Source: UBA7330 sp043554545
GTDB lineage: Bacteria; Bacteroidota; Bacteroidia; Cytophagales; Cyclobacteriaceae
Direction: 5' to 3'
Assembly: GCA_043554545.1 (NCBI GenBank)
Contig: CP121337.1
Coordinates: 3,968,001 to 4,032,000, forward strand
DNA length: 64,000 bases
Of this stretch, positions 55,285-63,206 are shown piece after piece; positions within the stretch are counted from its first letter, which is position 1; every line of letters starts with the position of its first letter. The notes under the pieces were generated by a model, which worked only from the letters and a program-made list of their open reading frames with translations, did not search any database and was not told the DNA's origin. A program made the position numbers and the translations under genes.

Positions 55285-55908
55285 TTAGAGATCTCCGACA
55301 ATCTTTTTCCCGTGATAGGCGGGAGCGGCAACAAGCTGGTGAATCTCTCCAAGGTTCTGATTGGTGACTTTACCACATGCGATTATTTCAATCGTGCCTG
55401 ACTTTTCCACCATACTTCGAAGTGTGGTTGACCCTAAGCTCGCAGTCGGGGCTCCTCCAGAACTTAAAACAGAATCAATTCCTTGCCCTTTCAATCTATC
55501 CAATTCAAATAATGGGTCATCACAGGAATCAATCGCTTTATGAATAGTAATTTTCAAGGGCTTAGCTACTTTAACCAATGTAGTAATCCGCATAACATCT
55601 AAAGTTTTTTCAGGTGTGCATACACCAAAAACCACGCCCGCCACACCTATTTCTTTGCACTGTTGGATACTTCCGATCATCACCTGAAACTCTTCTTTCG
55701 AGTATAAAAAGTCTCCTGGTCGAGGACGGATCATCACTCGAATTGGGATTTTCAGTTGATGTTTTGCCTGCTTAATCAAATCATTAGCTGGAGTAAGCCC
55801 TTCATGAATTAAATCAGCGCACAACTCAATGCGATCAGCACCCCTTTTTTCTGCCAGGATGCATTGTTCCAGATTTTCAACACATGCTTCTTTAATAATC
55901 AAACTCAC
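55285..55908 (-). CDS. cutC: CutC family protein
   Basis: 207 residues. The CutC TIM-barrel fold is seen in ACVENLEQCILAEKRGADRIELCADL, VMIRPRPGDFLYSKEEF and HKAIDSCDDPLFELDRL. CutC was named for copper homeostasis, but the biochemical role is uncertain. It is a little shorter than the ~240-residue norm, with the C-terminus present. It follows the glycosylasparaginase gene in the same direction, 39 bp apart. Confidence 0.88.
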   Translation of the reverse strand: MSLIIKEACVENLEQCILAEKRGADRIELCADLIHEGLTPANDLIKQAKHQLKIPIRVMIRPRPGDFLYSKEEFQVMIGSIQQCKEIGVAGVVFGVCTPEKTLDVMRITTLVKVAKPLKITIHKAIDSCDDPLFELDRLKGQGIDSVLSSGGAPTASLGSTTLRSMVEKSGTIEIIACGKVTNQNLGEIHQLVAAPAYHGKKIVGDL

Positions 55909-55947
55909 AAATACTTCTTAAAATCCATCAGTCAGAAAAAGGCAATA

Positions 55948-56928
55948 TCAATACTTAAAGGACGCTTTTCTTATCTCATTTACCTCCTGATATGTAGTGG
56001 CATAGGTAAAACCCGACTGAAGACTATAGCCTCCAATATTGCCATCAATATCCATGGCTAGAAAGCCTACCTGAATATTCCGATCTTTTCTTCTGTCATC
56101 AATTCTTGAAACAATGGCTTCACAGGCCTCTTGTGGGCTCTTCCCATTCCTCATCATCTCTACAACCATTGCACTTCCAGCTGTCCTGATCATCTCTTCT
56201 CCCCATCCCGTAGCACAAGCCCCACCTACCTCCTGATCAACAAATAATCCAGCTCCGATGATTGGAGAATCACCCACCCGACCATGGAACTTATAAGATG
56301 CCCCACTTGTCGTACAGGAGCCTGCTATGTTGCCTGATTGATCAATGGCTAGTGCACTAATGGTGTCATGATTTTCAATGTTAATTTGAGGGAGGTATGA
56401 AGAATTTTCCAACCATTTCTTATAATCTCTTTCTGAAGCCTTTGTTAGTAGATTCGTTTCTTTGAACCCATTTTCAAGAGCAAACATTTTAGCTCCCGAT
56501 CCCACTAACATGATGTGAGGGGTTTCATCCATTACTTTTCTGGCTACAGCAATTGGGTTCTCAATGTCCTGAAGGAAAGCCACTGACCCACAGGATCCAT
56601 CACCTTTCATGATACAGGCATCCAAAGTTACTTTGCCTTCCCGATCAGGGTATCCGCCAACACCTACCGTACGGACTTTAGGGTCAGATTCAACCACCAT
56701 GACTCCCTGTTGCACTGCGTCGATAGCCTCTCCACCATTCATTAATATTTCAAACCCGACTTTATTGGCAATGGCTCCATGATCCCAGGTTGAAATCATC
56801 ACTGGTTTTATGCCTGTATTTAGTGGACGTGCTACATCGGGAAGGCCTTTATACATGCCAAATGATGACAATCCCAATGTGCTAGTTTGTATGAATTTTC
56901 TTCTGTTAAGCTTTTTAGGGTTCTTCAT
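55948..56928 (-). CDS. N4-(beta-N-acetylglucosaminyl)-L-asparaginase (glycosylasparaginase)
   Basis: 326 residues. The N-terminus MKNPKKLNRRKFIQTSTLG is a twin-arginine signal (R-R-K-F). The Ntn-hydrolase nucleophile is T189 in NHDTISALAID, where autoproteolysis should create a new N-terminal threonine. Other landmarks are GVGGYPDREG (about 89-98) and CTTSGASYKFHGRVGDSPIIGAGLF with the substrate-binding arginine. It cleaves the GlcNAc-Asn bond of glycopeptides. A TatA gene is present at 24113 in this window. Confidence 0.93.
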   Translation of the reverse strand: MKNPKKLNRRKFIQTSTLGLSSFGMYKGLPDVARPLNTGIKPVMISTWDHGAIANKVGFEILMNGGEAIDAVQQGVMVVESDPKVRTVGVGGYPDREGKVTLDACIMKGDGSCGSVAFLQDIENPIAVARKVMDETPHIMLVGSGAKMFALENGFKETNLLTKASERDYKKWLENSSYLPQINIENHDTISALAIDQSGNIAGSCTTSGASYKFHGRVGDSPIIGAGLFVDQEVGGACATGWGEEMIRTAGSAMVVEMMRNGKSPQEACEAIVSRIDDRRKDRNIQVGFLAMDIDGNIGGYSLQSGFTYATTYQEVNEIRKASFKY

Positions 56929-57043
56929 TACGATTCCGGTTATAGAAATAAAGATAAGAAATGAAGGCCGATGAATTTACAGTAAGCCTGGGTATGTTAT
57001 TTCATTGACTATATAAATCCGCATGGAATACCTAAGGATCCAT

Positions 57044-58762
57044 TTAGTTCATTCTTTCAAGCTTTTTTAAGTTTCGCTCTGTTTCTCCGGTAATTGCTTC
57101 GGTAACGTTGATAATATGGTCGCCAATTTTTTCAAAAGACTGGAAAATATCTTTATATAAGGCACCCATTTGGATGTCATATCCAGAACCATCCATCTGA
57201 TCAAAATGGTCTTTTCTCAGCCTATTCCGATATTCATTGATCGCATGTTCGGCATTTAATGCTGCATCAATACTTACGGTTTTGTAGTTTGCCTTGAGAT
57301 TTGCAATCATCACATCTATGGCATTATTTACCAAATCATTCATCTCACCAATATTCTTTCTTTGTTTTTTGGAGAAATTACTGTTCTTATCTGTTCTGGC
57401 TTCGTGATCACGAGCCATTTGATAGTAGACATCTCCAATCCTTTCCAAATCATTGATAATACTCAGGATGCTGACCACCCTGATAGAGGAAGTATTACTT
57501 AAGTTACCATCTGTGACCCTACCCAGATATTTGGAGATCTCCTCTTCAAACTGATCAGTGATCTCCTCGTATTTTTGAATCTTCTTATATAGTTTTTTCT
57601 TTTTCTTGTTTTTAGACTCATCCAACAAAGAGCTATAGGCGTTGGACATTTTTTTGATAATGCTTCCATAGATAGCCGTTTCTTTCTGTGCCTCCTCTAA
57701 GGATAACTCTGCCGTATTTAGCAATCCTGTTCCAATATATTCCAGTCTAAATTCCTCATCATCACCTTTTGATTTAATCAATTTGACCACGATTCGTGCA
57801 ATAAAGGGAACAAAGCCTAGAAGGAGGCAGGTATTCAGTACATTAAAGGTGGTATGAAACAGTGACAACCCAATTGGTATAGCATGTGGTTCTGTCATTG
57901 GAGAAGTCCCATTGAAACTAACTAAATAACTATTGATCAACCCAAGTACCGGATGTAGCAAAATAATGATCCAAAATACTCCGAACATATTGAAAATAAA
58001 ATGGGAAAAGGCTGCCCGTTTCGCATGCACATTTCCTACAATCGCTGCCAGGTTAGCAGTGATTGTCGTACCAATATTCTCTCCTAAGATCATGGCAGCT
58101 GCCAAGTCAAAAGTAATCCAACCATTATTAGCCATTACCAATGTCAAAGCCATAGCAGCACTAGACGATTGAACAATTACTGTCAGAAATGTGCCAATAG
58201 CTACAAATATCAAAGTGGACAAAAAGCCCATATCTGTGTAATTGCTGAGAAAAACCAAAATATCTGGATTGGCCTTTAAATCAGGAACTGCATCCTTGAG
58301 ATATTCAAGTCCAAGAAATAGTAATGCAAACCCAATGAACACTTCACCCCAGGACTTAACCCTGTCACGGTTGAAAAATAGCAAAGGAAAAGCAAAGGCG
58401 ATAATCGGAATTGCATATGTAGCAATTTTCACCTTAAACCCAATGATTGATATTAACCAGGCAGTAATAGTGGTTCCAATATTGGCACCCATGATTACAC
58501 CTATTGACTCAACAAGGGAAAGTAAACCCGCATTTACAAAGCTTACCACCAATACGGTAGTTGCCGATGAGGATTGGACCAGGCTAGTCAGTAAAAACCC
58601 TGTTAATACACCCTTGAAGCGATTTGAGGTCATAGAACTCAAGATCTGTCTCATTTTGGATCCTGCCACACGTTGTATGGCCTCACTCATAATCTTCATT
58701 CCATAAATAAAGAATGCCAGGGAACCCAGAAGATTGAGTATTTCAAAAAGTCCGAAATTCAT
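57044..58762 (-). CDS. Na+/phosphate symporter family protein with C-terminal PhoU-like domain
   Basis: 572 residues. Two inverted PNaS repeats, each with a QSSSA motif (SLVQSSSATTVLVVSFVNAG near 61-80 and VIVQSSSAAMALTLVMANNG near 198-216), define a Na/Pi cotransporter (NptA-like). The C-terminal ~190 residues form a coiled PhoU-like domain (EISKYLGRVTDGNLSNT, then ERIGDVYYQMARDHE and a second SFEKIGDHIINVTEA), which should sense phosphate or regulate the transporter. It is divergent to an OprO/P-like porin, suggesting a shared phosphate-uptake locus. Confidence 0.9.
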   Translation of the reverse strand: MNFGLFEILNLLGSLAFFIYGMKIMSEAIQRVAGSKMRQILSSMTSNRFKGVLTGFLLTSLVQSSSATTVLVVSFVNAGLLSLVESIGVIMGANIGTTITAWLISIIGFKVKIATYAIPIIAFAFPLLFFNRDRVKSWGEVFIGFALLFLGLEYLKDAVPDLKANPDILVFLSNYTDMGFLSTLIFVAIGTFLTVIVQSSSAAMALTLVMANNGWITFDLAAAMILGENIGTTITANLAAIVGNVHAKRAAFSHFIFNMFGVFWIIILLHPVLGLINSYLVSFNGTSPMTEPHAIPIGLSLFHTTFNVLNTCLLLGFVPFIARIVVKLIKSKGDDEEFRLEYIGTGLLNTAELSLEEAQKETAIYGSIIKKMSNAYSSLLDESKNKKKKKLYKKIQKYEEITDQFEEEISKYLGRVTDGNLSNTSSIRVVSILSIINDLERIGDVYYQMARDHEARTDKNSNFSKKQRKNIGEMNDLVNNAIDVMIANLKANYKTVSIDAALNAEHAINEYRNRLRKDHFDQMDGSGYDIQMGALYKDIFQSFEKIGDHIINVTEAITGETERNLKKLERMN

Positions 58763-59074
58763 ATAAGGTGGTGGTTTACTTCAAGTCAGGTTTACAGAAA
58801 TGGAAAATTAACATTGCTATGTTAATCAAGTATTATCTCAATGGTATTTTATCTGAGAAATTTTAGTTCTCTAGTTCAAGATAGGCATTATTTCTATTAG
58901 CTAAAATGCCTTAAAAAATCTATTATTAATCATTTTTATGCATTTTGATGACAACATTGATCTGGTTTGGAAAAACAGATTGAAGTATTAATTTATTATT
59001 AACAAATTGTTAAGCATTTAAAATATACATAATATTGGATTGGCTAATTTCTTCGAACCAAATCTTCATCATCA
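58763..59074. promoter_or_regulatory. Divergent intergenic region with two inverted repeats
   Basis: This 312-bp AT-rich gap separates the divergent phosphate-uptake genes. ATTAACAT (58807-58814) and ATGTTAAT (58819-58826) form an 8-bp perfect inverted repeat with a 4-nt loop, 45 bp before the symporter start. TTAACAA-A-TTGTTAA lies at 58999-59013, 61 bp before the porin start. Both share the TTAACA core and could be bound by one regulator, an inference. No gene is seen in this stretch. Confidence 0.5.
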
Positions 59075-60262
59075 TTGAAGTCTCCTATTTTCCTTTTAAA
59101 ATTTTCATCCCTTTTTATTTTAGCTCTCTCCATTTCAGGAATTAGCTATGCTCAAAGCTTTTCTGCCAACAGCTTTGGTGATGGAATCAGAATCATGGCT
59201 AAAGATTCAAGTTTCAGCACAAAAATTGGGTTCCGATTTCAGACCCTTTATTCAGGAAGTCAGAATTTAGAACAATCCGAATGGAACGAGTCATTACTAA
59301 TCAGAAGGTCACGTTTAAAATTTGATGGTCATGTATTAAACCCACGGATTTCATATAAAATTGAGCTGGGACTCTCCAACAGAGACACACGAGTTGGCGC
59401 ATTCACAGAAAGTGGCGAAACAGCCAGTATCATTCTGGATGCGGTAGTTAAGTGGAACTTTGCTGGCAGTTGGGTTTTATGGGCTGGTCAGACAAAGCTC
59501 CCCGGCAACAGAGAGCGTGTCGTTTCTTCTCAGGATTTGCAATTTGTAGACCGAAGTCTAGTAAATTCCAACTTCACCTTGGATCGTGACATTGGTCTTC
59601 AGTTACACCATGAATTCAAAATTAACAAACTCATTCTGAGACAGGCTTTCGCAATATCACAGGGAGAAGGCAGAAACATCATAACTGACAATCCAGGATC
59701 AGGTAAGCAGTATACCGGAAGATTGGAATTTCTCCCTTTTGGTTCATTTACTGCCGATGGAGACTATTTCGGTTCAGATCTTACACGGGAAGAACATCCT
59801 AAGTTATCAATTGGTATTACTGGTGATTATAACAGTAAAGCTGCGAGGTCCGGAGGGAACCTTGGATCCTTTCTGATGGATACTACGGGCACATCTACCT
59901 ATTTCTCCTCCAACCTGGCAACCATCATGTTGGACGGTATATTTAAATATAAAGGAATTTCTGTAAGCTCCGAGTATACCTATCGCAACGCCACGGATCA
60001 GAAAGATGGATATGGTTATGGAAGTGGCATATTAGGCGCAATTGGTTATCTATTTCCATCAAACCTGGAAATAGCAGGGAGATATACAAAGATTGAACCT
60101 ATTTCAGATTTTAGCTCCATAAGTGCATCCAGAGAATTTACTTTTGGCGCATCCTATTATATTAAGGGGCACAACTTAAAAATACAGAGTGATCTCTCTC
60201 ATCTGACTGAAGCATCACAAGAATTCCTTGTATTTAGATTGCAATGTGAAGTGGCTTTGTAG
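59075..60262 (+). CDS. Phosphate-selective porin O/P-like outer membrane protein
   Basis: 395 residues. A signal peptide (about 6-26, cleavage after SYA) is followed by a barrel with the OprO/OprP opening pattern: a short periplasmic segment, then FSTKIGFRFQTLYSG and SLLIRRSRLKFDGHVLNPRISYKIELGLSNRD, and a central DAVVKWNFAGSWVLWAGQTKLPGNRERV. It ends in a strand (FLVFRLQCEVAL). The start is TTG at 59075. It is divergent to the Na/Pi symporter gene, so anion or phosphate uptake is likely. Phosphate selectivity is inferred from family and context. Confidence 0.82.
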   Translation: MKSPIFLLKFSSLFILALSISGISYAQSFSANSFGDGIRIMAKDSSFSTKIGFRFQTLYSGSQNLEQSEWNESLLIRRSRLKFDGHVLNPRISYKIELGLSNRDTRVGAFTESGETASIILDAVVKWNFAGSWVLWAGQTKLPGNRERVVSSQDLQFVDRSLVNSNFTLDRDIGLQLHHEFKINKLILRQAFAISQGEGRNIITDNPGSGKQYTGRLEFLPFGSFTADGDYFGSDLTREEHPKLSIGITGDYNSKAARSGGNLGSFLMDTTGTSTYFSSNLATIMLDGIFKYKGISVSSEYTYRNATDQKDGYGYGSGILGAIGYLFPSNLEIAGRYTKIEPISDFSSISASREFTFGASYYIKGHNLKIQSDLSHLTEASQEFLVFRLQCEVAL

Positions 60263-60351
60263 GTTTTTGTAGAAAGTCAAAATAAAAGAATTGCATGAAG
60301 ATAAAACTGACCTTTTATATGTCTCACTTACCCTATACATAAATTCTGATT

Positions 60352-62190
60352 TCACTGATCATTATCCCAGTCGTTGGTGACTTCCTGTAATTGTTTAGTG
60401 AACCCTGGTTCAGTTTCGTAAAAAACAAAATTGTCAATCTTCTTAATATCTTCCTCTTTGGTGCTGTTGTAGCGAATTGGTGGCGTTTCCTCACCACAAA
60501 ACAAATAATTCCCCTCCACAAGATTTGTTGTTGCCCTGTGAAACCTGAGTGGTGATTTGGCAATGTTATAAATAAAATTTCCAGAGACAACCACATCTGT
60601 TGTTCCTTCATCCAAAAACATTCCATTACTTTCTGCTCTGCCGGCATTAAGGTCCACATCATGAATCCGGTTATTAATAATTTTGCTTCCCGGCTGTAGC
60701 CCCAACATATAAACACCACCTCCGTCACTTAATTTACGCATGATGTGATGAATGTGATTTCCATCAATCTTGTTGTCGCGGCACGGTGTTGGAACTGGGC
60801 TCCACACCCATCCAATAGAAATCCCCGTGTAGGGTAGATCAGAAAGGGTATTGTTTTTAATCGTAGTTTCTGCTGTTAATCCACACCAAATTCCTACTGC
60901 TCCATAAAATTGTTGACCACAAGTGGATATCGTACAATTTTCAATGGTATTGGCCAGGGCTGCTTGCTGTGGTGCCGACTTCCACCAGGCATCACCATTA
61001 ACTTTACGGTCAGTCCCCTCGCCAATCATAATTCCATTCCCGGAAATATCAGAAAAATCACAACCCGAAATGGCACAGTCTTTACTGCCTGCCCCCAACC
61101 AAATTCCTGACCCACCCAATTTTTGGAATGTACAGTTAGTAAAGGCACAATTTTGTAACCATTTGCCTTCTATGGCTGCAGGAACTACAGCCCAACCGTC
61201 TCGATTAGGTCGAGGGTCGAAATGGCAGGCCTGTATGCCACAATACCCAAGTGAGGGAATTTGCCATGCAGCGTATTCGAATTTTATGCCTTCAAAATGG
61301 ATGTTTCTCAAAGGCAGTTGCTCTCTTCCTTCTAGCATAACCAGTCCTGATGAAATTGGAATTGTTATGGTTTTTTGATCGGGAGATAAGGCTTCTGGCA
61401 GCTTAAGGTAAATACTGCTTTCCGAAGGCTTAAAATACCACTCATATGCAGAATCAAGAAATTCCATGGCGTTTTCAAGATAATAACGCGGATGGGGTTC
61501 CCAATTGTCAATATTGAAAAAATCCAGGCTTTTTGCTCCGATGGAATCAACGGTAGTGAGTTTGTTTTTACTATCATCAATTTCTTTTATTGGTACCCTG
61601 GAAATGGACCAATCATGAAGCAATACAAGCTCAACATCTTCCAAATTTGCAGGAATTGGGAAGTCATTTGGCTCGTAGAAGAAATGGGTACGGCGATCGC
61701 TGCCTGTTTTGGCTACTCGGAGAAACCCTTTATTAGGATACCTGGCCCTAATTGCGCGTTTATTTTCTATAAAAAGTTCACGAGGAGTTTCGTCTAGGTC
61801 CGGTAGTTCTGCTTTCCACAATCCATTCGAAAGTTTCTTCCATTTATTGATTTCTAAGCCACCTGAAATAATAGGTATTTGTCCTGGAATTGCTTTAATA
61901 ATAAATTTTCCCTTTAGGTTTTTTAGTTTTTCAGAATCAAAGACAATTGGTCTCTCAATAAAGTATTTTCCCCCGGTTAACCAAAGGGTACAATCTTCAG
62001 CTGGACTGTTTTCAAAAACCTCAGCAATGGCGTTAACTCCTTTATGCAAAGAGAGAAATGGCTCTTCCTTTGTTCCCAGGTTGGAATCGTTACCAACTGG
62101 TGACACATAAAAATCAGCAGAAATCCCTGCAACTCGTTGTAAAAACGTAATAACAACAACAATTAAAACCTTTAAGGGTATAGCTTTCAT
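60352..62190 (-). CDS. Exported right-handed parallel beta-helix protein
   Basis: 612 residues. A signal peptide (about 5-25) is followed by a start typical of DUF1565-type proteins (FYVSPVGNDSNLGTKEEPFLSLHKGVNAI), an insert domain (about 90-250), and a long beta-helix (about 290-580) with repeated coils (GIWLGAGSKDCAISGCDFSDISGNGIMIGEG and KIDGNHIHHIMRKLSDGGGVYMLG). Beta-helix enzymes of this build are polysaccharide lyases or glycosidases that work on polymers. The catalytic residues cannot be fixed by eye; substrate unknown. It is convergent with the porin gene. Confidence 0.8.
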   Translation of the reverse strand: MKAIPLKVLIVVVITFLQRVAGISADFYVSPVGNDSNLGTKEEPFLSLHKGVNAIAEVFENSPAEDCTLWLTGGKYFIERPIVFDSEKLKNLKGKFIIKAIPGQIPIISGGLEINKWKKLSNGLWKAELPDLDETPRELFIENKRAIRARYPNKGFLRVAKTGSDRRTHFFYEPNDFPIPANLEDVELVLLHDWSISRVPIKEIDDSKNKLTTVDSIGAKSLDFFNIDNWEPHPRYYLENAMEFLDSAYEWYFKPSESSIYLKLPEALSPDQKTITIPISSGLVMLEGREQLPLRNIHFEGIKFEYAAWQIPSLGYCGIQACHFDPRPNRDGWAVVPAAIEGKWLQNCAFTNCTFQKLGGSGIWLGAGSKDCAISGCDFSDISGNGIMIGEGTDRKVNGDAWWKSAPQQAALANTIENCTISTCGQQFYGAVGIWCGLTAETTIKNNTLSDLPYTGISIGWVWSPVPTPCRDNKIDGNHIHHIMRKLSDGGGVYMLGLQPGSKIINNRIHDVDLNAGRAESNGMFLDEGTTDVVVSGNFIYNIAKSPLRFHRATTNLVEGNYLFCGEETPPIRYNSTKEEDIKKIDNFVFYETEPGFTKQLQEVTNDWDNDQ

Positions 62191-62363
62191 TTATGGCATA
62201 TTCTGTTTTATAATTACTAAGTTACAAATTTGGTTTAAGTGCATGGCCAAATTAAAAAGCCGCTTACAAATATTATTTAATTGGCTGATTATAAGTCTTA
62301 ACAGACTTGGCTGTTGAAGAAGGCACCTAATTGGGATATGCATCTTTCTCAAGATAAATGCAT

Positions 62364-62394
62364 AAAAAAACCCGATCCATAAGAATCGGGTTTT
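62364..62394 (-). terminator. Rho-independent terminator of the tRNA array
   Basis: AACCCGAT and ATCGGGTT form an 8-bp stem with an 8-nt loop (62369-62392), followed by seven Ts on the minus strand (62364-62370). It starts 6 bp after the tRNA-Asn 3' end. Confidence 0.88.
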
Positions 62395-62399
62395 AAATG

Positions 62400-62473
62400 C
62401 TCCTCAGACTGGGCTCGAACCAGTGACCCTCTGATTAACAGTCAGATGCTCTAACCAACTGAGCTACTGAGGA
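62400..62473 (-). tRNA. tRNA-Asn (anticodon GTT)
   Basis: A 74-nt cloverleaf. The acceptor TCCTCAG pairs with CTGAGGA and leaves discriminator G. The D arm is GCTC-AGTTGGTTA-GAGC. The anticodon arm is TCTGA-CTGTTAA-TCAGA (anticodon GTT, reads AAC/AAU). The T arm is ACTGG-TTCGAGC-CCAGT. CCA is not encoded. It is the copy nearest the terminator and the only one of three in the array with an intact structure. Confidence 0.96.
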
Positions 62474-62474
62474 G

Positions 62475-62580
62475 TGTATCCTTTTTGGTTCCTTTTTCCT
62501 CGGGTCTGGAACCAGTGACCCTCTGATTAACAGGCTAGCCGCCCGCGTCAGATGCTCTAACCAACTGAGCTACTGAGGAG
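62475..62580. repeat. 106-bp tandem repeat, unit 1 (contains tRNA-Asn-like sequence)
   Basis: Unit 1 of two direct repeats. It differs from unit 2 at two positions only: 62535 (C versus T at 62641) and its final base (G versus A). Confidence 0.9.
62497..62579 (-). pseudogene. tRNA-Asn-like gene with 14-nt anticodon-arm insert (copy 2)
   Basis: The 5' half, from acceptor TCCTCAG through the D arm and TCTGAC, is identical to tRNA-Asn. Then a 14-nt GC-rich insert, GCGGGCGGCTAGCC, interrupts the anticodon arm before TGTTAATCAGA. The T arm is altered: after ACTGGTTC the sequence reads CAGACC, so the 3' T-stem strand is lost, and the acceptor end reads CCGAGGA with one mismatch. A normal cloverleaf cannot form. 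The 83-nt unit is probably a degenerate or non-canonical tRNA. Confidence 0.75.
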
Positions 62581-62686
62581 TGTATCCTTTTTGGTTCCTT
62601 TTTCCTCGGGTCTGGAACCAGTGACCCTCTGATTAACAGGTTAGCCGCCCGCGTCAGATGCTCTAACCAACTGAGCTACTGAGGAA
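62581..62686. repeat. 106-bp tandem repeat, unit 2 (contains tRNA-Asn-like sequence)
   Basis: Second unit of the direct repeat, immediately adjacent to unit 1. Each unit has one tRNA-like segment plus a spacer that includes GGTTCC and GGAACC arms. Confidence 0.9.
62603..62685 (-). pseudogene. tRNA-Asn-like gene with 14-nt anticodon-arm insert (copy 3)
   Basis: Same organisation as copy 2, with the insert reading GCGGGCGGCTAACC. Loss of the T-stem 3' strand and the acceptor mismatch are also the same. It is the first copy after the candidate promoter, so it should be transcribed together with copy 2 and the intact tRNA-Asn. Confidence 0.75.
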
Positions 62687-62693
62687 TATTTAT

Positions 62694-62722
62694 AAAAAAC
62701 TCCTTTTCATTTCTGAAAAGGA
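62694..62722 (-). other. Hairpin with T-run before the tRNA array
   Basis: TCCTTTTC and GAAAAGGA form an 8-bp stem with a 6-nt loop (62701-62722), followed by G and six Ts on the minus strand. It looks like a terminator, but lies at the very 5' end of the expected tRNA transcript, where it would more likely be a leader hairpin. Confidence 0.5.
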
Positions 62723-62725
62723 CTG

Positions 62726-62756
62726 CAAACTTACTTGGATGGTAAATATTTCACAA
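62726..62756 (-). promoter_or_regulatory. Candidate Bacteroidota-type promoter for the tRNA array
   Basis: On the minus strand TTG (62754-62756) and TAAGTTTG (62726-62733) are separated by 20 nt and match the TTTG/TAnnTTTG promoter form. The predicted start is near 62719, 34 nt before copy 3. Confidence 0.55.
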
Positions 62757-63206
62757 CAGATCACACAAATATTTCTTCACCTAAATTTTCCGGACAGCTA
62801 TTTGGGGTAAAACTAATAGTAACCCACCCCTATTCATAGCAATCTTTTCCTTCTGAGATCTTCTCTTGCAATATTAAAAGCATCTGCTCACTAAACCAGT
62901 CAAATGCTATTGAATGAATTATATTTTACCTAAACCCCCTTCGTTTTGGGAGAATCGACTGAATTAAATTTCATGCACACCTGATAAATCCTATCAGGAT
63001 ATGACTTTTACTTGTAAGATTACTCCCTATTTAAGGGAATTTTATTTTTCTTTGAGGAAATAAAAAAACCCACCCAGCTTTTAACATATTTCACATCGTT
63101 AATATGTGCAGTTAGATATGCAGAATTTATGCCGTTTTTTTGGAGTAAAATTAGGCATGCCTTTTGTTTTAGTTATTAACAGCTTTTAACAGACCAATAA
63201 TATTTA
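62757..63206. other. Intergenic region, no gene seen
   Basis: No supportable reading frame. Two hairpins are visible: CCTGATA/TATCAGG (62980-62998) and TCCCT/AGGGA (63024-63038). The stretch must hold the promoter of the plus-strand transferase gene, but I find no clear TAnnTTTG element. Confidence 0.5.

Noticed and set aside
62400..62686. Array of three functional tRNA-Asn genes
   Set aside because: Two of the three copies carry anticodon-arm inserts and lack a T-stem strand, so only one is a normal tRNA.
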